From Methanocella arvoryzae MRE50 (GTDB taxonomy: Archaea; Halobacteriota; Methanocellia; Methanocellales; Methanocellaceae), in assembly GCF_000063445.1 (NCBI RefSeq), contig NC_009464.1, forward strand, positions 1,054,001 through 1,118,000: 64,000 bases of DNA. The letters are read 5' to 3'. The translations under genes and the position numbers were made by a program. Numbering within the stretch: the first letter of the stretch is position 1; each line of letters opens with the position of its first letter. Positions 27,435 through 34,885 of this stretch are shown here, in pieces. The notes under the pieces are model-generated. The model was given only the letters and a program-made list of their open reading frames with translations. It made no database searches and had not been told where the DNA came from.

Positions 27435-28403
27435 ATGGATTTCGAGAGCTACATTTCGAGAGAGCGGCAACTCATCGCCCGGCTGGACAAAGAGAGAAGC
27501 GACAGCAACTCTTACGAGCGGCGGGCAGACGTGGGCAACTACGAGCTCGCCGAGGACGAGATCCGCCTGCTGAAAGCCGGAGAATACGTCCTCAGCCGCT
27601 CGGAAGTCGCCGCCGAAGCCGTGATGGCCATCGATGAGAGACTGGCAGAGCTTCACCGGATCGAAGCCGACGCCCAGGCCCGCAACACAGAGTTCGTGCG
27701 GAGGGTCGAGGAGTGGGAAGCGAAGTTCAACCAGCGCTACACAGAGATCATGAATCAGATCGCCAGGGAGAGCTCGGAGGTCCATGCACGGACAGCAGAG
27801 CTGAACGCCCTGATTGAGGCCGCTAACAGGAATATCAAGCTCGTCAGCGACACCGCCGCAGAGAACGTCAGGAAGATCAGCGAAGCCTCGATTGCCGATC
27901 TCAAGAGTATCAGCGAAGCAACGGCAGAAGACATGAGGAAGATCAGCCAGACGTCCGTGACAGAGGTCAGGCAGATCAGTGAAACCGCCGTGGCAGAGGT
28001 CGGGAAGTTCAGCCAGACATCGATCGACAAGGTAAAGCAGATAAGCCAATCATCTGTTGACGATGTAAAACAGGTCAGCCAGGCATCCGTTGACGATGTA
28101 AGGAAGACCAGCGAGGCTACGATTGCAGAAGTCAGAGCTACGACAGCCGCATCGATAGAAGAAGCCAGGGTCATCAGCCAGGCATCGGTCGAAGAGCTGC
28201 AGAAGATTAGCGAATCGGCAGCCGCCAGTATCCAGGAGATCAGCGATTCTACCATAGCCGAAATCGCCCGCATGTCTGAAGACCTCAAGGCCTCGCAGGC
28301 AAAGTTCGACGCGTCCGTCGGCGACAAGCTCGCCCGGGACAAAGAAACGGTCGAGCGCATCAAGCATATTATGAAACAGATGAACGAAATGATCAAGATA
28401 TGA
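27435..28403 (+). CDS. Hendecad-repeat coiled-coil partner protein
   Basis: A 322-aa coiled-coil protein of unrecognised family, ten bases after the giant gene and surely co-transcribed. Residues 35-100 resemble residues about 920-990 of the giant protein: EIRLLKAGEYVL and IDERLAELHRIE against AKLIKSGQYL and LDERLAAIRKEF. Residues 134-276 are thirteen consecutive 11-residue units (KISEASIADLK, QISQSSVDDVK, QVSQASVDDVR and so on), a strict hendecad pattern without interruption. The last 24 residues (ERIKHIMKQMNEMI) match the giant protein's end. The two probably assemble through these shared parts. No signal peptide or membrane segment is seen; ATG start at 27435. Confidence 0.82.
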   Translation: MDFESYISRERQLIARLDKERSDSNSYERRADVGNYELAEDEIRLLKAGEYVLSRSEVAAEAVMAIDERLAELHRIEADAQARNTEFVRRVEEWEAKFNQRYTEIMNQIARESSEVHARTAELNALIEAANRNIKLVSDTAAENVRKISEASIADLKSISEATAEDMRKISQTSVTEVRQISETAVAEVGKFSQTSIDKVKQISQSSVDDVKQVSQASVDDVRKTSEATIAEVRATTAASIEEARVISQASVEELQKISESAAASIQEISDSTIAEIARMSEDLKASQAKFDASVGDKLARDKETVERIKHIMKQMNEMIKI

Positions 28404-28455
28404 TGGATCAGGCGATAACTTTTATATTTTTAAAAGCTGCCTGATCTGCCATAAC

Positions 28456-28465
28456 ATTTATAATA
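28456..28465 (+). promoter_or_regulatory. TATA box for rpl10e
   Basis: ATTTATAATA predicts transcription from about 28487, 36 bases before the ATG. An earlier TTTATATTT at about 28411 may be a further promoter or part of the upstream terminator. Confidence 0.5.
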
Positions 28466-28522
28466 CCCAAAGTCATTTTAAGACCGCAACTAATACTCAT
28501 AGATTTCAACGGAGATCAGATT

Positions 28523-29041
28523 ATGGCGAGAAAACCAGGAAGAATGTACAAGAAGTTTTCGGGCCCGGCCTACACCAGGCGTGAATACATGGGCGGTGTC
28601 CCGGGTGTCAAGGTAGCCCAGTTCGATATGGGCAACCTCACTGAAGAATTACCCATCGCAGTCACCCTCGTCGTCAACGAGACCTGCCAGATCAGGCACG
28701 ATGCCCTCGAGGCAGCCCGCATCTCTGCTAACAGGTACCTCCTGAACGACGTCGGCAAGACCAACTACAGGTTCAAGGTAAGGGTCTACCCACACCAGGT
28801 CCTCAGGGAGAACAAGCAGGCAACCGGCGCAGGTGCAGACCGTGTATCGGACGGCATGCGCAGGGCTTTCGGCAAGGCCGTCGGCACCGCAGCCCGCGTC
28901 TACGAGGGACAGGGCGTCTTCACCATCTGGGTCAACCGCGCCAACTTCGAGAAGGCCAAGGAAGCCATGAGGCGTGCCGGCCACAAGCTCCCGACCCCCT
29001 ACAGGGTCGTCGTCGAGAAGGGCGCAGAGCTCGTTAAGTAA
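28523..29041 (+). CDS. rpl10e: 50S ribosomal protein L10e (uL16)
   Basis: Large-subunit ribosomal protein at the tRNA corridor near the peptidyl transferase centre; 172 aa. The start [19 protein letters not shown] and the central segment [20 protein letters not shown] are family signatures. Length is normal. It stands as a single gene with its own TATA box and is followed by a T-rich stretch (about 29062-29080). Confidence 0.97.
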   Translation: MARKPGRMYKKFSGPAYTRREYMGGVPGVKVAQFDMGNLTEELPIAVTLVVNETCQIRHDALEAARISANRYLLNDVGKTNYRFKVRVYPHQVLRENKQATGAGADRVSDGMRRAFGKAVGTAARVYEGQGVFTIWVNRANFEKAKEAMRRAGHKLPTPYRVVVEKGAELVK

Positions 29042-29150
29042 GCGGCCTGACGGCCGCCAGATTCTTTTTCTATTCTTTATACTTCGTAAACTGAAGCGAG
29101 TAGTGTACACTATAAAAGGGTCGTGCCCGGAGCTCTTTTTTTACCAAAAC

Positions 29151-29160
29151 CTTTTTAAAT
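29151..29160 (+). promoter_or_regulatory. BRE/TATA promoter for aIF2 beta
   Basis: CTTTTTAAAT preceded by CCAAAAC (BRE-like) predicts a start near 29182, 17 bases before the ATG. Confidence 0.6.
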
Positions 29161-29198
29161 ACCCCGCCCATAAGCTACTCTAACCAAAGTGTGTAACA

Positions 29199-29813
29199 AT
29201 GGAAGGATACGACTCATTATTAAGCAGGGCGATCTCCAAAACGCCTAACCCCAACGCGAGCGGAGAGCGCTTTAATGTACCGAAGCCGAAGACTTTTATC
29301 GAGGGCCGGACCACCGTCTGGGACAATTTCGAAGAAATCCGCGACACCCTGAACAGGGAGCAGGACCACTTTTTGAAATTCCTGCTCAAGGAAATGGGCA
29401 CCGCGGGCAAAGTCGAAGGCAACAGGCTTGTCCTGCAGGGACGTTTCACCTCTGAACAGATAAGTTCCCTGGTGGACGAGTACGTCGGAGAGTACGTAAG
29501 GTGCGCAGAATGCGGCCGCCCTGACACTAAGCTGGTCAAGTATGACCGGGTTACCACTCTCAAGTGCGATGCCTGCGGAGCCCAGCGCTCGATCCAGAAG
29601 AGAAGGTCTAAGATGGCCTCTGTCAAAGCCGTGGCATCCATAGAGGAAGGCAAGACCTACGAGTTCAAGATCGAGACCCAGGGCAAAAAGGGCGACGGTA
29701 TCGCCAAGGTAGACAAGTTCACTATCTTCATCCCCAACGCCAGGACAGGGGAGATCGTCAAAGCCAAGATCAACAAGGTCGACGGCAACCTCGCTTTCGC
29801 GTCCAAACAATAA
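29199..29813 (+). CDS. eif2b: Translation initiation factor aIF2 subunit beta with C-terminal TRAM domain
   Basis: Beta subunit of aIF2 (204 aa). Residues 1-145 are the usual aIF2 beta: an N-terminal helix binding the gamma subunit, a central domain (LKFLLKEMGTAGKVEGNRL), and a zinc ribbon (CAECGRPDTKLVKYDR...CDACGAQ). Residues about 146-204 add a TRAM/OB domain (GKTYEFKIETQGKKGDGIAKV), an RNA-binding module. The normal length without TRAM is about 135-140 aa. Similar fusions occur in related methanogens, where free TRAM proteins act as RNA chaperones. Confidence 0.95.
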   Translation: MEGYDSLLSRAISKTPNPNASGERFNVPKPKTFIEGRTTVWDNFEEIRDTLNREQDHFLKFLLKEMGTAGKVEGNRLVLQGRFTSEQISSLVDEYVGEYVRCAECGRPDTKLVKYDRVTTLKCDACGAQRSIQKRRSKMASVKAVASIEEGKTYEFKIETQGKKGDGIAKVDKFTIFIPNARTGEIVKAKINKVDGNLAFASKQ

Positions 29814-29816
29814 AAA

Positions 29817-29833
29817 ACTCTTTTTTCTTTTTC
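29817..29833 (+). terminator. T-rich terminator after aIF2 beta
   Basis: Within seven bases of the stop codon the sequence reads CTTTTTTCTTTTTC (29820-29833), a strong archaeal oligo-T signal. Confidence 0.6.
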
Positions 29834-29923
29834 TTGCGCTGAGAGCGCGGGCTATCAATAAAATCAAGCAAGGAAGATTTAATGTCCCGTTTACTCTAAG
29901 ATCAGCAGCCGCTCCATCAGCAA

Positions 29924-29933
29924 GTATATAATA
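29924..29933 (+). promoter_or_regulatory. TATA box for exported protein gene
   Basis: GTATATAATA lies 90 bases before the ATG at 30014 and predicts a start near 29955. Confidence 0.5.
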
Positions 29934-30013
29934 AATATTTCTATAACATAGGATTTACAATTCAATCGGCGAAGGCCCTGTAGCTGGAGTCGATATCGCC
30001 CGAAGGAGCAACT

Positions 30014-30418
30014 ATGATGACAGGCAAAAATAGCTTTAGAATCTGCGCAGTGATCACATTATTCGTTATCCTTCTGGCAGCCATTGCTCCCGCTTATGCC
30101 GACCCTGTCTCAGCGTATGCCGCCGGCGTAACATCCCCGAAGCTCCTGAACTCGACACCAAATCCGGCGCTGGACGCTGCCGCCCTCGAGGCCGCCGGAC
30201 AGTATGGCGTGCCGTTCGATCGCGATGTACAGATCTCCCGGATCATCACCACAGAGGACGGACGGTACTACATCGTGGAATACAAAAACTATCTGCCGCT
30301 GGCCGGAGGCATCGAAGTCCTGGCGGAAAACGGCACGAAAGTGGCTAACTCTAGCCAGGCTAAGTCGATTTTGAAGGCCGTGGCGTGGACTGAGTCGATC
30401 CAGTCGCTCGAAAACTAA
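30014..30418 (+). CDS. Exported protein, N-terminal part before an in-frame TAA
   Basis: 134 aa of unrecognised family. Residues 1-29 are a clear signal peptide (a hydrophobic run ending APAYADP). The remainder looks like one small extracytoplasmic domain (ITTEDGRYYIVEYKN). The frame ends at TAA 30416-30418 but continues without further stops for 277 codons in the same frame, and the helical text on both sides (SIQSLEN, then DIAALEIIRDDTRNIRN) runs on smoothly. It is therefore probably the first third of a 411-aa membrane-anchored protein that carries a nonsense mutation, a sequencing error or a recoded stop. TAA is not the pyrrolysine codon. Confidence 0.7.
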   Translation: MMTGKNSFRICAVITLFVILLAAIAPAYADPVSAYAAGVTSPKLLNSTPNPALDAAALEAAGQYGVPFDRDVQISRIITTEDGRYYIVEYKNYLPLAGGIEVLAENGTKVANSSQAKSILKAVAWTESIQSLEN

Positions 30419-30472
30419 GACATCGCCGCGCTCGAGATCATCAGGGACGACACCCGGAACATCCGTAACACA

Positions 30473-31249
30473 GTGACGCCTCTCGCCAACCTTTCGAACA
30501 GCATCATCGACAATCTCAACCTGAAGCGGAGCCTGAACAAGTACGGGATCACCAACGAGTACGCCATCGGCCTCATCACCGGCACCGTCAACAGCACCAA
30601 CGCCGGGTACGAAGGCGCGGTCATCCTCATCAACAACCTGAACAACCAGCTGAACGACTTCAGCAACGCAACCGTCGAAGCCAACGAACGCCTGCCGGGG
30701 ATCATCTCGAGGTCGAAGGAAATAAAGAACGGCACAGGCTACGCTGACCCTGAGCTGCAGGACGATATTACGCATACGACGACGGACCTCGACGTCATGG
30801 AGGACCAAATAGCGAAAGTCCAGGGAGCGCTGGACAACATGTCGGACGTCGGAGATTTCCTGGCCTTTATCCAGCAGTGGGCGACAGGTTTGCTGGCTTA
30901 CGTGCCACTGATAGGAGGCAGCCTTCAGGAATACGCTGAATATCTGTTCGGCGTTGCGGAGGACTACCAGGAAAACGTCCTCAACCTCAAGGGCTATGCC
31001 AAAAACCTGCTCGACAACGTCCGGCAGGAGCAGCTAAAGCTAAGTTCAGTCAGCGCAGATGCGGGCCAAAAGACAGCAGAGCTCACCGGAGGCTGGAACG
31101 CCCGACAGACGGCGTGGGCCAAAATCTGGATATATGCGATCGCCATTGCGATCCTCCTCATCGCCGTGCCTGTAGCCCTGCTGGTAGCTTTCATCTACCG
31201 CAGGAACCTCTATACCATAGTAAAACGCCCTGTAGAGAAGAAGAAATAA
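30473..31249 (+). CDS. Membrane-anchored protein, C-terminal part after an in-frame TAA
   Basis: 258 aa from a GTG with no ribosome-binding site, in the same frame as the ORF ending at 30418; 18 sense codons lie between the TAA and this GTG. The chain is Asn-rich and helical (NNLNNQLNDFSNATVEANER), then has a short hydrophobic hairpin (WATGLLAYVPLIGGS), more helix, and one C-terminal transmembrane helix (IAIAILLIAVPVALLVAF) with a basic cytoplasmic tail (KRPVEKKK). With the preceding ORF's signal peptide this makes a type I membrane protein with a large outer domain. Translated alone it would lack an export signal. Family unrecognised. Confidence 0.6.
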   Translation: MTPLANLSNSIIDNLNLKRSLNKYGITNEYAIGLITGTVNSTNAGYEGAVILINNLNNQLNDFSNATVEANERLPGIISRSKEIKNGTGYADPELQDDITHTTTDLDVMEDQIAKVQGALDNMSDVGDFLAFIQQWATGLLAYVPLIGGSLQEYAEYLFGVAEDYQENVLNLKGYAKNLLDNVRQEQLKLSSVSADAGQKTAELTGGWNARQTAWAKIWIYAIAIAILLIAVPVALLVAFIYRRNLYTIVKRPVEKKK

Positions 31250-31320
31250 CTGTGGAGATTGCAGAACGAACACTGCGCTATGCGTTACCCGGTTGTGCAG
31301 GCTCTCCCGAGACAGCATGT

Positions 31321-31566
31321 CGAACGCTGCGCTGTGCCAATCCTCACAGATACCACAGATTCAGATTGATTCCACAGATTTCTCTGCTGAATCCACGGAT
31401 TACTACACGATATCACAGAAAGAATACTCTAATACTATTCGAATACCGATTGCAATCATAAGAGTACTCGATCAGAACATTTTTGCTTATCTGTGCAATC
31501 GGTCGTAATCTGTGGATTCTGTCTCAATCCGTGGAATCTGTGAGGTTTTGCACAGCGCAGCGTTCG
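31321..31566. mobile_element. MITE-like element, copy B1
   Basis: A 246-base non-coding element bounded by perfect 17-base terminal inverted repeats (CGAACGCTGCGCTGTGC at 31321-31337 and its complement at 31550-31566). The next inner sequences (CACAGATACCACAGATT, AATCTGTGGATTCTG) are also roughly inverted, so it can fold into a long hairpin. A second copy in the same orientation lies at 62250-62533. There is no transposase gene and no clear target duplication. It fills the gap 31250-31655. Confidence 0.75.
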
Positions 31567-31655
31567 TATTGCTATCTCACCGCACATAGACAACAGTGTA
31601 CGAGTAATGAACATTAAAAAGTAACAGGGGTGACTAGATAACACCGGGTTTTGCG

Positions 31656-32486
31656 CTACCGGACCTTCTGGAGGAACTCTTCCAGGTACATTGTGCCTGG
31701 TAGAGGGGTTGCGCTCTTAGCAGGCTCGAAGGGCACGATTTTGATGACTCCGGGCCGGCATACGACCTCGCAACGGCCACAGCCTTTGCACCGCCTCTCG
31801 TCGATGACCGGGCCCTCGACGATGTCGTCCAGCCGGATGGCTTTGAAGGGACATACGCCCACACAATTTGTGCACCGGGTACAGTCGTCCACGCTGGTGA
31901 TGCGGGACACTCCGAAGCCTGCAATCCCGTCGAGGAACGCCACAGATGCATTCCTGGTCTTGAAGGCGAGACAACAACATGGACAGCACGAGCAAAGCTC
32001 GACAGTGTGTGCGGGGTCTGCGCCCATGGCGGCCAGTTCCAGCGAGGACCAGATCACGTTTGTGATAAGGCCTGCCTCGCGCGCCCTTTCGAGATGGGCG
32101 AGCGCTTCTTCCCGGGTCACCGGGCGCACCTTATTATGCCGGCCCATCTTTCGGGCGCCCTCGCCCAGAAATAAGCAGCCGATATCGATCGGGTACTCAG
32201 TACACTGCTGGCTTTCCCGACACATGCAGTCGGTGCGGACGATGTAGGAAGAGGCTTCGACCAGCGCCTTAGCAGCGTCAATGTGGAGTACTGCCGGGTT
32301 GCGGCTGAACTTTGCTTCCACGGGCACAGTGACGACCTTGAGCCTGTGCCGGGAAGCTACAATATCAAAGAACTTGCCAATGACAGGGACACGGGATAGC
32401 CGCAGGCCTACGGCAGCCAGCGAATACATGAGCTTGCCTGCCGTGCCATATCTTTTCACCCGGAATATCCGGTCCTTGCCTGCCAT
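31656..32486 (-). CDS. Cysteine-rich 4Fe-4S ferredoxin-type protein
   Basis: A 276-aa iron-sulfur protein. The C-terminal third has two ferredoxin motifs (CTRCTNCVGVCPFKAI and CKGCGRCEVVCRPGVI), enough for two [4Fe-4S] clusters. Upstream lie unusual cysteine clusters: RTDCMCRESQQC near residue 88 and ELCSCCPCCCLAF near residue 170, the latter with five Cys in seven positions. It may carry additional clusters or metal. The N-terminus is basic and weakly hydrophobic, without a convincing signal peptide. Role probably electron transfer; partner unknown. It is monocistronic on the minus strand. Confidence 0.85.
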   Translation of the reverse strand: MAGKDRIFRVKRYGTAGKLMYSLAAVGLRLSRVPVIGKFFDIVASRHRLKVVTVPVEAKFSRNPAVLHIDAAKALVEASSYIVRTDCMCRESQQCTEYPIDIGCLFLGEGARKMGRHNKVRPVTREEALAHLERAREAGLITNVIWSSLELAAMGADPAHTVELCSCCPCCCLAFKTRNASVAFLDGIAGFGVSRITSVDDCTRCTNCVGVCPFKAIRLDDIVEGPVIDERRCKGCGRCEVVCRPGVIKIVPFEPAKSATPLPGTMYLEEFLQKVR

Positions 32487-32612
32487 ACGGGTTATAGTTA
32501 GCCTCCGATCGTTTAAAAACTTCTTGATACCGACATGATGCGATTTAGTAACCCGATTGGCGCGGCTGGCAATATTAAATTAATACGCGTAGAAAATGAA
32601 CATTCAGGAGAA

Positions 32613-32927
32613 TCACCATTCTTTTCTACGATCTCCGCTAAGCTCTCGCGTTAGCACTCCCACAAGATCCCGGTGTTTCTTCAGGATGTCGTGCCAGGTA
32701 TGGCCTTTTTCAGTCATATGGTAGCCTTCCTCCTTGTTGCCGCCTATGAGACCATTATCCTGCAGGTACTGGATCATGCTATCTGTCTGATACTGATTGC
32801 CTGCCCTGCGGTATATATCGTACCAGAGCGCCTTGCCACGCTGATCCTGCGCCATTTTGATAATGTCAAGGTACTCCATGAGTCTCTCCGCAGCCTTTGA
32901 GGGCGGAGGCGATTTGCTCCGGGTCAT
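32613..32927 (-). CDS. Winged-helix transcriptional regulator
   Basis: A 104-aa protein with the short archaeal winged-helix pattern: helix MEYLDIIKMAQD, recognition-like helix YQTDSMIQYLQDNGLIGG, and wing YHMTEKGHTWHDILKK. The C-terminal helix could dimerise. It starts three bases after the stop of the membrane-protein gene, so the two form an operon. The layout (regulator plus multi-spanning protein) suggests it controls or senses through that protein, which is inference. Confidence 0.75.
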   Translation of the reverse strand: MTRSKSPPPSKAAERLMEYLDIIKMAQDQRGKALWYDIYRRAGNQYQTDSMIQYLQDNGLIGGNKEEGYHMTEKGHTWHDILKKHRDLVGVLTRELSGDRRKEW

Positions 32928-32930
32928 CCA

Positions 32931-33704
32931 TCAGGCTCCAAGGGTTTTTTCCATCTGAATAAGCCTTGAATAGCGCTTCTTCAGCTTGTAGTACCAGTAT
33001 AGTAGGTATGGGCTGATGATTATCTGTATCAAGCCGCCGGCGATTTCGCCGATTACGATGACATAATCTGATGCTGCGCCTCCCCTAGGGCTGAGATACT
33101 GCCAGCCGGCAAGCCCCATCCCGAGGATTACCAGACCGCAGATCAGCATCAGGACCCCTCCAAACAGGTAAACCCTGATGCTCCGGTTCATGTCGATAAC
33201 CAGGGTCGTCGCATCTTTCCATAGCTCATCGTATAAAGTTTTTAGCGCTGCAGGATCAGGGTCCTGCTCACGCGCTGGAATACTCCAGTAGAGCTCCCTG
33301 GTGAAAAAAACTGCCAGTGCAGAGCACAAGCCGCAAAGCACAATAGTGAAGGGTGCCTGGAGGAGAATACTAATGAGCATGGGTAAAACTAAGTCCTTCC
33401 CGTGCTCACCGCCTATTACTGGGAAGATAATACTGGCCGCTATGAGTATTTTTACAAAAGTTACGATTCCGCCGGCGATCAGCCCAGGTAGCAGAGACTC
33501 CTTAGTACTCATGACATGGCGAGACGCAAATATACCGGCCAAAGCGCCCGGTACGGCATAACATAACAGTGTGGTAGCCAGCCCGATGAATCCCATCTCG
33601 GAGACAGGAAATGCCTTGACTAGAAGCATCATGGTAAATAGTTTGGCAACAATTAACACAATACCTAATATTCCTGCAGAGATGCCAGCTTTAATCGCAT
33701 TCAT
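32931..33704 (-). CDS. Multi-spanning membrane protein of unknown function
   Basis: 257 aa with about seven hydrophobic segments: three to four in the N-terminal half (GILGIVLIVAKLFTMMLLV, LATTLLCYAVPGALAGIF, TFVKILIAASIIFPVI, FTIVLCGLCSALAVFF), a charged loop of about 45 residues, then three more (YLFGGVLMLICGLVILGMGL and two near the C-terminus). The basic tail (KLKKRYSRLIQMEK) is cytoplasmic. I do not recognise the family. It is first in a two-gene minus-strand operon with a winged-helix regulator. Confidence 0.7.
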   Translation of the reverse strand: MNAIKAGISAGILGIVLIVAKLFTMMLLVKAFPVSEMGFIGLATTLLCYAVPGALAGIFASRHVMSTKESLLPGLIAGGIVTFVKILIAASIIFPVIGGEHGKDLVLPMLISILLQAPFTIVLCGLCSALAVFFTRELYWSIPAREQDPDPAALKTLYDELWKDATTLVIDMNRSIRVYLFGGVLMLICGLVILGMGLAGWQYLSPRGGAASDYVIVIGEIAGGLIQIIISPYLLYWYYKLKKRYSRLIQMEKTLGA

Positions 33705-33881
33705 GATATCACCGGTAACTTGGTAATTACTACTTAGGCTACAAGAGTAAATCAGGCTGATTCTATAACTAACCAGGCCTTTATTTCTATATCTCTAAAC
33801 TAACGATGACGGGAGAAATCTGCGATGCGAACTCAATTGTCCGGATATAAGGGCAATAATAGGCATTTTACCAGCTTTCTG

Positions 33882-33889
33882 TTTATATA
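33882..33889 (+). promoter_or_regulatory. TATA box for trmO
   Basis: TTTATATA centred at 33886 predicts transcription at about 33911-33913. That coincides with the ATG at 33913, so the transcript is probably leaderless; this decides the trmO start. Confidence 0.55.
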
Positions 33890-33912
33890 CCCGCATGTCC
33901 TATCCCTTTAGT

Positions 33913-34359
33913 ATGGACCGGATGACGCTTACCCCCATTGGCTACATAAATAATGACGCGGGACAGGATACTCATTCCGATGAATTCCGGCACATGCGCT
34001 CCGAGATCGTGATCGATGAGGAATATGCCGACGGCCTCATGGACATAGAGCAGAACGAGCTGATCACCGTGATCTTCTACTTCGACCGCTCAACAGGATA
34101 CCGGCTCAGGCTTCACCCCCGTGGCGACGAGTCTCGCCCTATCACCGGCGTTTTCAACACCCGGAGCCAGTTCCGGCCGAACCCGATCGGCGTCACGGTA
34201 GTAAAGCTTATCGAGCGGAAAGGCAATACTCTGGCCGTCGAGGGGCTGGACGCGCTTGACGGCACCCCGGTGCTGGACATTAAGCCGTTCGTGAGAACTT
34301 TCGACGAGGGTGTGATTGTTGATGATCCCCGGCAAGACAGAGCTCTCAGGGCTCATTAG
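33913..34359 (+). CDS. trmO: tRNA m6t6A37 methyltransferase TrmO family protein
   Basis: SAM-dependent methyltransferase that adds a methyl group to t6A37 of tRNA in the well-studied bacterial case; 148 aa, single-sheet beta-barrel fold. Signatures are LTPIGYINN at the start, TGVFNTRSQFRPNPIGVTVV in the middle and GLDALDGTPVLDIKPF near the end. An ATG at 33895 would add six residues, but the TATA position predicts a leaderless start at 33913. The 3' end overlaps the next gene by 38 bases. Confidence 0.85.
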   Translation: MDRMTLTPIGYINNDAGQDTHSDEFRHMRSEIVIDEEYADGLMDIEQNELITVIFYFDRSTGYRLRLHPRGDESRPITGVFNTRSQFRPNPIGVTVVKLIERKGNTLAVEGLDALDGTPVLDIKPFVRTFDEGVIVDDPRQDRALRAH

Positions 34360-34828
34360 AAAGGGACTGATTGAGGGCGCCATAGATGCTGATGCCCAGA
34401 CACAGGTGAATGGTCTGGAGCTGACAGTAGAACATATAGAAGCCTTCGACGGCCCCGGGCGTATCGGGTTCGACAACGCCGACCGAAAGCTGCCCGTATA
34501 CCAGCGGCTCGAATGGGATTCGGACGGCTGGCTCTTCCTGCCGAAGGGCTGCTATAAAATCGTGTTCAACGAGATCGTCAGCATTCCTAAGGATATGTGC
34601 GCCATTGCCCGGCCCAGGTCAAGTTTGCTCCGCATGGGCGCCACCGTGGAGACGGCCATCTGGGACGCCGGCTACCGGGGCAGAAGCGAGGCGCTCCTGG
34701 TCGTTCACAACGAGCAGGGCCTCTTCTTGAAAAAGGATACCAGGGCCATCCAACTCATCTTCATGCATCTCAGTTCAGAGCAGGAAGGGTATAGCGGGCG
34801 GTATATGAACGAGAATATTAAAAAGTAG
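34322..34828 (+). CDS. dUTPase / dCTP deaminase family protein
   Basis: Trimeric nucleotide hydrolase of the dUTPase/Dcd superfamily (168 aa). Motif 2 is seen in ARPRSSLLRMG, motif 3 in ETAIWDAGYRGRSEALL, and a phosphate-binding C-terminal segment contains SGRYMNEN. It would lower dUTP and/or deaminate dCTP, keeping uracil out of DNA. The family contains both enzyme types and the sequence alone does not separate them; archaeal homologues are mostly called dUTP diphosphatase. The ATG at 34322 is preceded by two in-frame TTG codons, and the gene overlaps trmO. Confidence 0.85.
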   Translation: MIPGKTELSGLIRKGLIEGAIDADAQTQVNGLELTVEHIEAFDGPGRIGFDNADRKLPVYQRLEWDSDGWLFLPKGCYKIVFNEIVSIPKDMCAIARPRSSLLRMGATVETAIWDAGYRGRSEALLVVHNEQGLFLKKDTRAIQLIFMHLSSEQEGYSGRYMNENIKK

Positions 34829-34885
34829 ATAATGATCAAGGCGCTTCAGCGCCTGAACCATTTATTTTAGGGAACTTTTCATCGC

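Noticed and set aside
25937-27436. Minus-strand open frame of 499 codons under the giant coiled-coil gene
   Set aside because: Long antisense frames arise from the repetitive codon use of the plus-strand gene; the translation is low complexity without domain features.
30416-30418. Pyrrolysine or other recoding at the interrupted ORF
   Set aside because: The codon is TAA, whereas pyrrolysine uses TAG; no recoding structure is evident. Kept only as an interruption.
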